Positions 59,937-64,000 of a DNA stretch of 64,000 bases are shown here, piece by piece (the stretch's first letter is position 1; each line of letters starts with the position of its first letter). The notes below the pieces were generated by a model that saw only the letters and a program-made list of their open reading frames with translations, had not been told where the DNA came from and did no database searches. The DNA is from CBDDHT01 sp965228615 (GTDB lineage: Bacteria; Pseudomonadota; Alphaproteobacteria; Rhizobiales; Methyloligellaceae). Where the stretch lies: contig CBDDHT010000002.1 in NCBI GenBank assembly GCA_965228615.1, positions 248,001-312,000 on the forward strand. The letters run 5' to 3'. The position numbers and the translations under genes are program-made.

Positions 59937-60401
59937 CTATTTGATCCCCAGCATTGAAAGAAATGGATCGGTGATATGGATGCCCAGGAGACCATCCAGA
60001 ATGAACTGGAAGGCGCCTGCCACCGGAACCGAGGCCGCGCCCAGCACCCAGGGCCGCCGCTCGCCCAGCAGAAGATAACCGGCAAGAAGAAACACCGATG
60101 TGGAGAGGAAAAATCCGACAGACTTGATCGTGAGACCGTACAGCACCATCAGAACGCAGAGTGCGGCCGGTTTCATCCAGTCCAGCTTCTTCCAGGATGC
60201 GAAACCTTCATCACCCTTACCCGGCATGATCATGATCAGGAAGGCGAAACCGGCGGCAGCGATCCCGATCGCCTTTGGAAATGTCTGGGCGTTGATAAAG
60301 TCCTCTTCGGAGCCCGGATAAAGCTCGATCTGGTACGCCATGAAGAGGTAACCGAGCGACAGTGCCAGCAGCACGAACCCGGAGACGCGATCCTTGGTCA
60401 T
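59937..60401 (-). CDS. tctB: Tripartite tricarboxylate transporter TctB
   Basis: 154 residues with four helices (about 6-24, 42-58, 80-110 in two parts, 120-140). Small membrane subunit; the YPGSEEDFINAQTFP segment after helix 1 is typical. Start ATG 60401 with GGGGGAG upstream. Lies between tctC (70 bp away) and tctA. Confidence 0.88.
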   Translation of the reverse strand: MTKDRVSGFVLLALSLGYLFMAYQIELYPGSEEDFINAQTFPKAIGIAAAGFAFLIMIMPGKGDEGFASWKKLDWMKPAALCVLMVLYGLTIKSVGFFLSTSVFLLAGYLLLGERRPWVLGAASVPVAGAFQFILDGLLGIHITDPFLSMLGIK

Positions 60402-60471
60402 AAGGCTTCTCCCCCGCAGGTTGGGTCCGCAGCGTTGCAGGCGCCGCGGACCGTCGTCTCTTTTGGCTGCT

Positions 60472-61452
60472 CTAGCGGACAGTCTTGACGCCGAGCTTCT
60501 TGAATAGTCCTTTCATGAGCTTCTCCTGCTCTTCCAGAAAGGCGACGAACTCGGCGCGCGGGCGATATATGTTCACCCATCCGTTGCGCTTGCGCACAGC
60601 TTCCCATTCTGGTGTTTTCTGAACTTCACCGAGGATCTTGGCGTATTTGTCTGCCTTCGCAGCATCGAGACCGGGAGCACCGAAGAAACCGCGCCAATTG
60701 ACAAATTCCGCGCCCTTGCCGCAGGGCTGATGGCCTTCGACAGCCTCTTTGGATGTGATGCAGATGATTTTCACCTGGCCGGCACGCGCCTGCTCCAAAG
60801 CTTCGCCGAGACCGGTCGACAGGAGTTGCGTTTCACCGGAGAGGAGGCCTGCCATGGCTTTGCCGCCGGCATCGTAAGAAATGTAGCGGACCTTGGAAGG
60901 GTCGGCGCCATAGGCCTGGAAGGTGAGTGATGCGACCAGATGATCCATTCCGCCCTTCACCGATCCGCCTGCAATCTTCACCTTGCGTGGATTTTCGGAG
61001 AATGCCTTGGCGATGTCGGCAAACGATTTAAACGGCGTCTTCGCCGGCGCCACGAATGCGCCATAGTCACCAATGATGCCGGCAATGGGTGTCAGATCGC
61101 GGAAGGATTGCGGGAACCGGCCTCGCAGGGAACGCAACACAATCGGCGTTGAGTTGACCATCAACGTGCCGCTCTGCCGATCGGCCGTCTCGATGATGTG
61201 AGCGATCGCCTTTCCGCCGCCGCCGCCGGACATATTCTCGTAAGATGCGATGCCGACCATCTTGGCTTTTGTCAGGGCTTCGCCAGCGCCGCGAGCTGTT
61301 CCGTCCCAACCGCCACCGGCGCCGCCGGGAATGAGGAAGTGGAGCTTTTCAATGTCAGCCGCGACACCATTGGTCGGTGTTACAGCCGCAAAGGCCAAAG
61401 CGGCCAGAGACGCCATCGCGGAACGACCCACGAGGGTTTTCAAAGGTGTCAT
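60472..61452 (-). CDS. tctC: Tripartite tricarboxylate transporter binding protein TctC
   Basis: 326 residues with a signal peptide (cut near VAADIE). Conserved parts: LIPGGAGGGWDGTARG (near 40), SYENMSGGGGGKAIAH, ASLTFQAYGADPSKVRYISY, quoted in pieces, and a C-terminal RAEFVAFLEEQEKLM helix. Captures a carboxylate in the periplasm. RBS AAGGAGAAG. First gene of tctCBA; likely controlled by the divergent TctDE system. Confidence 0.93.
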   Translation of the reverse strand: MTPLKTLVGRSAMASLAALAFAAVTPTNGVAADIEKLHFLIPGGAGGGWDGTARGAGEALTKAKMVGIASYENMSGGGGGKAIAHIIETADRQSGTLMVNSTPIVLRSLRGRFPQSFRDLTPIAGIIGDYGAFVAPAKTPFKSFADIAKAFSENPRKVKIAGGSVKGGMDHLVASLTFQAYGADPSKVRYISYDAGGKAMAGLLSGETQLLSTGLGEALEQARAGQVKIICITSKEAVEGHQPCGKGAEFVNWRGFFGAPGLDAAKADKYAKILGEVQKTPEWEAVRKRNGWVNIYRPRAEFVAFLEEQEKLMKGLFKKLGVKTVR

Positions 61453-61651
61453 GTCGTCTTCTCCTTGAGCGCTACCGTCAACGCGCGCAGACGGGAAGCT
61501 CGGCCCGAGCCGGGATCAAGTCGATTGTGTTCCGCTGAGCGGCGTTTCTCCCGGCTGCGATGCGACTTCTTGATGGTCTGCGCAGCTGCAGACACGATAG
61601 TCGGTCAAGCTGTCATGGAGCTGTCGAATTGGGCAGGTGCTGTTATTCCAG

Positions 61652-62737
61652 TCAGCGGCCGCCGAGGGCTCTGTTCCAGCGCTGAAGGAGATTTCTGCGT
61701 TTCACTTGGTCGAGATAGACAAGCAGGCCCGGACCGATCCGAATGGGTCTCAATCTGCCACCGATTTGCCTCCGCAATGCCGCGGCAGTGTTCGGGCCCG
61801 TAACAGTGGCACTGAGGGCGCTCATATGCATTTGCGAGGAGAGGATCTCCTGGCCCTTTGCCGACAGAATGAATGAGAGGAATGCTGCTCCCAACTCAGG
61901 ACTACGAGCGGACTTCGGGATGAGCGCAATCCTCGACATCACGACCGTGTAGTCTTCGAGCAGTGCGACGCCAAGATTGGGGTCACGTGCGGCCTTTGCC
62001 GCCGCGTAGGAGCCGAGTAAGTTGTAGCCCAGAACGAATTTGCCTTTGGCGACCCGGTCGATAATCGCATTGGAGTTCGAGTAGAGCTTTACCCCGTTTT
62101 CGCCAAAGAGACGGACGAGTTGCCAGATGGCTTCTGAATGCTGGGCATCGCGCGCCAGAAAGAGCAGCCCAAGACCGCTGCGTTCCACATCATATGTCGC
62201 AATGCGACCATGCAAATCCGGCTGTCGTTTTTTCAGCAGTGTCATGAGCTCGGACCGCGACTTTGGCGGAGCCTCATTCTTGAACCACGGCCTGTGAAAC
62301 ACCATTACGGCGGGCTCGAACGTGATGCCGAACGCCTCGTCCCTCCATACAGCCCATTGGGGCAGGTCGGCTGTGACAGAAGACGACCAGGGACGGGCAT
62401 AGCCGTCGTTGGCCAGCTTCATCTGCAGGTCCATGGCCGAGCTGATCGCGATATCCGCCGTTGTCTCTCCTTTGTCCGTCTCGCGCAGAATGCGCTCGTA
62501 GAGATCGACTGTCTGGAGATCGTGGTAAGCGACTTCCGTGTTTGGATTGGCAGCCTGAAAGGCTCGGATCAGAGGTCGGGCTATATCGATGTCGATCGAA
62601 CTGTAGACAGTGACCGCACGGGTGTCATCGGCGTTCAGCTCTTCCGCGGAAGGCGCGCGAAAGCGGAAAAGCTCTGCATTGGCCGGTAACGGGACCAGAA
62701 GCAGAATGATGATCAGAGCGCTGAGATAGCGTAACAT
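61652..62737 (-). CDS. Periplasmic ABC-type binding protein beside tctDE
   Basis: 361 residues with a signal peptide (cut near ANAEL). Resembles iron(III)/putrescine-type solute-binding proteins: VTVYSSIDIDIARPLIRAF, DIAISSAMDLQMKLANDGYA, GITFEPAVMVFHRPWF and GKFVLGYNLLGSYA. No ABC permease or ATPase is near. It is divergent from tctD by 84 bp. Such lone binding proteins next to TctDE-type systems may present the ligand to the sensor kinase (inference) or serve an unlinked transporter. Confidence 0.85.
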   Translation of the reverse strand: MLRYLSALIIILLLVPLPANAELFRFRAPSAEELNADDTRAVTVYSSIDIDIARPLIRAFQAANPNTEVAYHDLQTVDLYERILRETDKGETTADIAISSAMDLQMKLANDGYARPWSSSVTADLPQWAVWRDEAFGITFEPAVMVFHRPWFKNEAPPKSRSELMTLLKKRQPDLHGRIATYDVERSGLGLLFLARDAQHSEAIWQLVRLFGENGVKLYSNSNAIIDRVAKGKFVLGYNLLGSYAAAKAARDPNLGVALLEDYTVVMSRIALIPKSARSPELGAAFLSFILSAKGQEILSSQMHMSALSATVTGPNTAAALRRQIGGRLRPIRIGPGLLVYLDQVKRRNLLQRWNRALGGR

Positions 62738-62821
62738 TGTGCCAACACTACAAAGCCTGGAGACCGGTTGAAAGGGATACTGGTCATTCGGCGCGAAAAG
62801 ACTGCCGGAGGAAATATCGCC

Positions 62822-63487
62822 GTGCGCGTCCTATTGGTCGAGGACACGAAAGGACTGGCTGATGCCGTTGCCAAGGCCCTCAGGGGAAGCGGTTATGCGG
62901 TCGATCATGTCGAGACCGGAGAAGACGCAGAGGCAGCGCTGGGTGCGTTTCCCTACGATGCCGTGATCCTGGACCTCAATCTGCCGGGCATCGATGGTCT
63001 GCAGGTCCTGGGCCGTATTCGAGAGCGTGGCGAGGAGACGCCCGTTCTTGTCCTGACCGCTCGCGGGTCATTGGATGAGCGGATAAAGGGGCTGGACCTC
63101 GGCGCCGACGACTATCTGACCAAACCGTTTGAAATCTCGGAACTCGAGGCCCGCCTGCGTGCCATTATCCGCCGCGGTTTCGGACGCAAGGACGCCGTGT
63201 TGCGTGCCGGACGGATTGCGTTCGACACCGTACATCGCTCGGCCCGGCTGGATGATCGGGATATGAACCTGCCGAGGCGCGAACTGCTACTTCTCGAGGC
63301 ACTGCTCTATCGCGTTGGCCGCGTGATCTCCAAGGATCAACTGGCGGAAAGCATGACGGACTTCGATGACGAACTGAGCCCGAGTGCGGTCGAACTCTAC
63401 ATCAGCCGCTTGCGAAAGCGGATCAGCCCTGCAGGAATAAAGATCCGGGCCATTCGCGGGCTTGGATATGTGCTGGAGGAGATATGA
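62822..63487 (+). CDS. tctD: OmpR-family response regulator TctD
   Basis: 221 residues. Receiver domain (1-115) with acidic ED, phosphoryl Asp in VILDLNLPGIDG (near 51) and Lys in LTKPFEISEL. C-terminal winged helix (about 125-221) with RRELLLLEALLYRVG and LRKRISPAGIKIRAIRGLGY. Start GTG 62822, ten bases after GGAGG; upstream in-frame codons are less likely. Overlaps tctE by ATGA. Probably activates tctCBA in response to a carboxylate. Confidence 0.92.
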   Translation: MRVLLVEDTKGLADAVAKALRGSGYAVDHVETGEDAEAALGAFPYDAVILDLNLPGIDGLQVLGRIRERGEETPVLVLTARGSLDERIKGLDLGADDYLTKPFEISELEARLRAIIRRGFGRKDAVLRAGRIAFDTVHRSARLDDRDMNLPRRELLLLEALLYRVGRVISKDQLAESMTDFDDELSPSAVELYISRLRKRISPAGIKIRAIRGLGYVLEEI

Positions 63488-64000
63488 GCATCGGCCATGG
63501 ATCCCTGAGACGCCGGTTGATCCTATGGCTTCTCGTGCCGATGCTGGCACTGTCGGCTCTGATTCTGGCCAATGTCTCCTATACGGCTCAGGATACAGCG
63601 AACCAGGTCTATGACCGTGTCTTGCGCGGATCGGGCCTGGCGATTGCGGAGCGCGTCGTGGTTGCCGAGAATGGGCAACTTGAGGTCGATGTTCCGTATG
63701 TTGCGCTCGAAATGTTGACATCGGCCGCGCATGACAGGGTCTACTACCGTGTCGATAGCAAGGGCGCCTTGATCACGGGTTACGATGACCTTCCCGCGTC
63801 CGACGCCAGTCGGTCTTTGGAGGCCGGTCAATCGGCCGTCTATGACGCCAACTACCGGGGTGCGGAGATACGGGTGATTGCCATTGCCGGTGCGGCATCG
63901 GGGACACGCAAATCAATTCCATTCACTGTATTCGTCGCGGAGACCACCCAGGCGCGGCAGAATCTTGTCCAACAGACGGTGGTATCGGCGGCATGGCGGC
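63484..64000 (+). CDS. tctE: Sensor histidine kinase TctE, 3' end outside window
   Basis: The first 172 residues are visible: basic start MSIGHGSLRRR, a helix LILWLLVPMLALSALILANV (about 12-31), then a periplasmic 2CSK-N/TctE-type sensor domain with YDRVLRGSGLAIAERVVV and YYRVDSKGALITGYDDLP. The kinase core lies beyond base 64000. The start overlaps the tctD stop, with GAGGAG upstream. Partner of TctD. Confidence 0.9.
   Translation, partial: MSIGHGSLRRRLILWLLVPMLALSALILANVSYTAQDTANQVYDRVLRGSGLAIAERVVVAENGQLEVDVPYVALEMLTSAAHDRVYYRVDSKGALITGYDDLPASDASRSLEAGQSAVYDANYRGAEIRVIAIAGAASGTRKSIPFTVFVAETTQARQNLVQQTVVSAAWR

Noticed and set aside
1..64000. CRISPR arrays, prophage or plasmid genes, rRNA.
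   Set aside because: I saw no regularly spaced repeats, phage structural genes, replication genes or rRNA motifs on reading the window.

Overview
The window reads as one contiguous piece of an alphaproteobacterial chromosome. The gene families (DUF1194, YtoQ, MepA, Trx-type ArsC, tripartite tricarboxylate and TRAP transporters, CaiB/BaiF CoA-transferases), a fairly high G+C (well above 50 % by eye) and palindromic repeats built on a CTTGA/TCAAG core all fit a free-living, probably aquatic or soil heterotroph. Two chemotaxis receptors point to motility. I cannot place it below class level.

Layout. 1-12999: acyl-CoA and organic-acid catabolism (acyl-CoA dehydrogenase, two family III CoA-transferases, SDR, class II aldolase, MmgE/PrpD, TauD-type dioxygenase, crotonase-like enzyme), interrupted by an uncharacterised ExbB/ExbD-like three-gene membrane module (5036-6773) and a miniature inverted-repeat element (9375-9540). 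13105-19703: signalling, with two soluble PAS-PAS chemoreceptors flanking a CHASE2 adenylate cyclase and a periplasmic partner. 20387-29827: a PanB-like enzyme with altered metal site and its GntR regulator, a DUF1194 protein, then a TRAP transporter followed by PhyH dioxygenase, fatty-acid hydroxylase and FAD-oxidoreductase genes. 29888-38826: envelope and housekeeping genes (beta-barrel protein, L,D-transpeptidase, MepA, MsrA, GFA protein), one tRNA-Ser, and several unknowns. 39146-44542: isocitrate-lyase-family enzyme, ankyrin protein, a glutaredoxin-DinB fusion with an in-frame UGA, and an XdhC/MobA-like pair. 44784-53089: GNAT, methylmalonate-semialdehyde dehydrogenase, ArsC, acyl-CoA synthetase, a divergent SHMT, IclR and a class III aminotransferase. 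53164-56330: polar amino acid ABC transporter. 56367-64000: LysR, two VOC proteins, the tctCBA transporter, a lone periplasmic binding protein and the TctD/TctE two-component system, cut by the window end.

The most interesting locus is 42123-42881. A glutaredoxin-like domain fused to a DinB domain reads through an in-frame TGA exactly where the first Cys of the CxxC redox motif should be (U-T-S-C). A ribosome binding site sits in front of the upstream ATG, and a short stem-loop with GGTC in its loop lies just after the TGA. This is either a new selenoprotein or a precise nonsense mutation at the catalytic Cys; the window holds no selenocysteine machinery to decide. Other leads are the ExbB/ExbD-like module with a YfaP/DUF2135-like periplasmic domain, the PanB homologue lacking two metal-site acids, two related miniature inverted-repeat elements, and a perfect 28-bp palindrome upstream of the aminotransferase.
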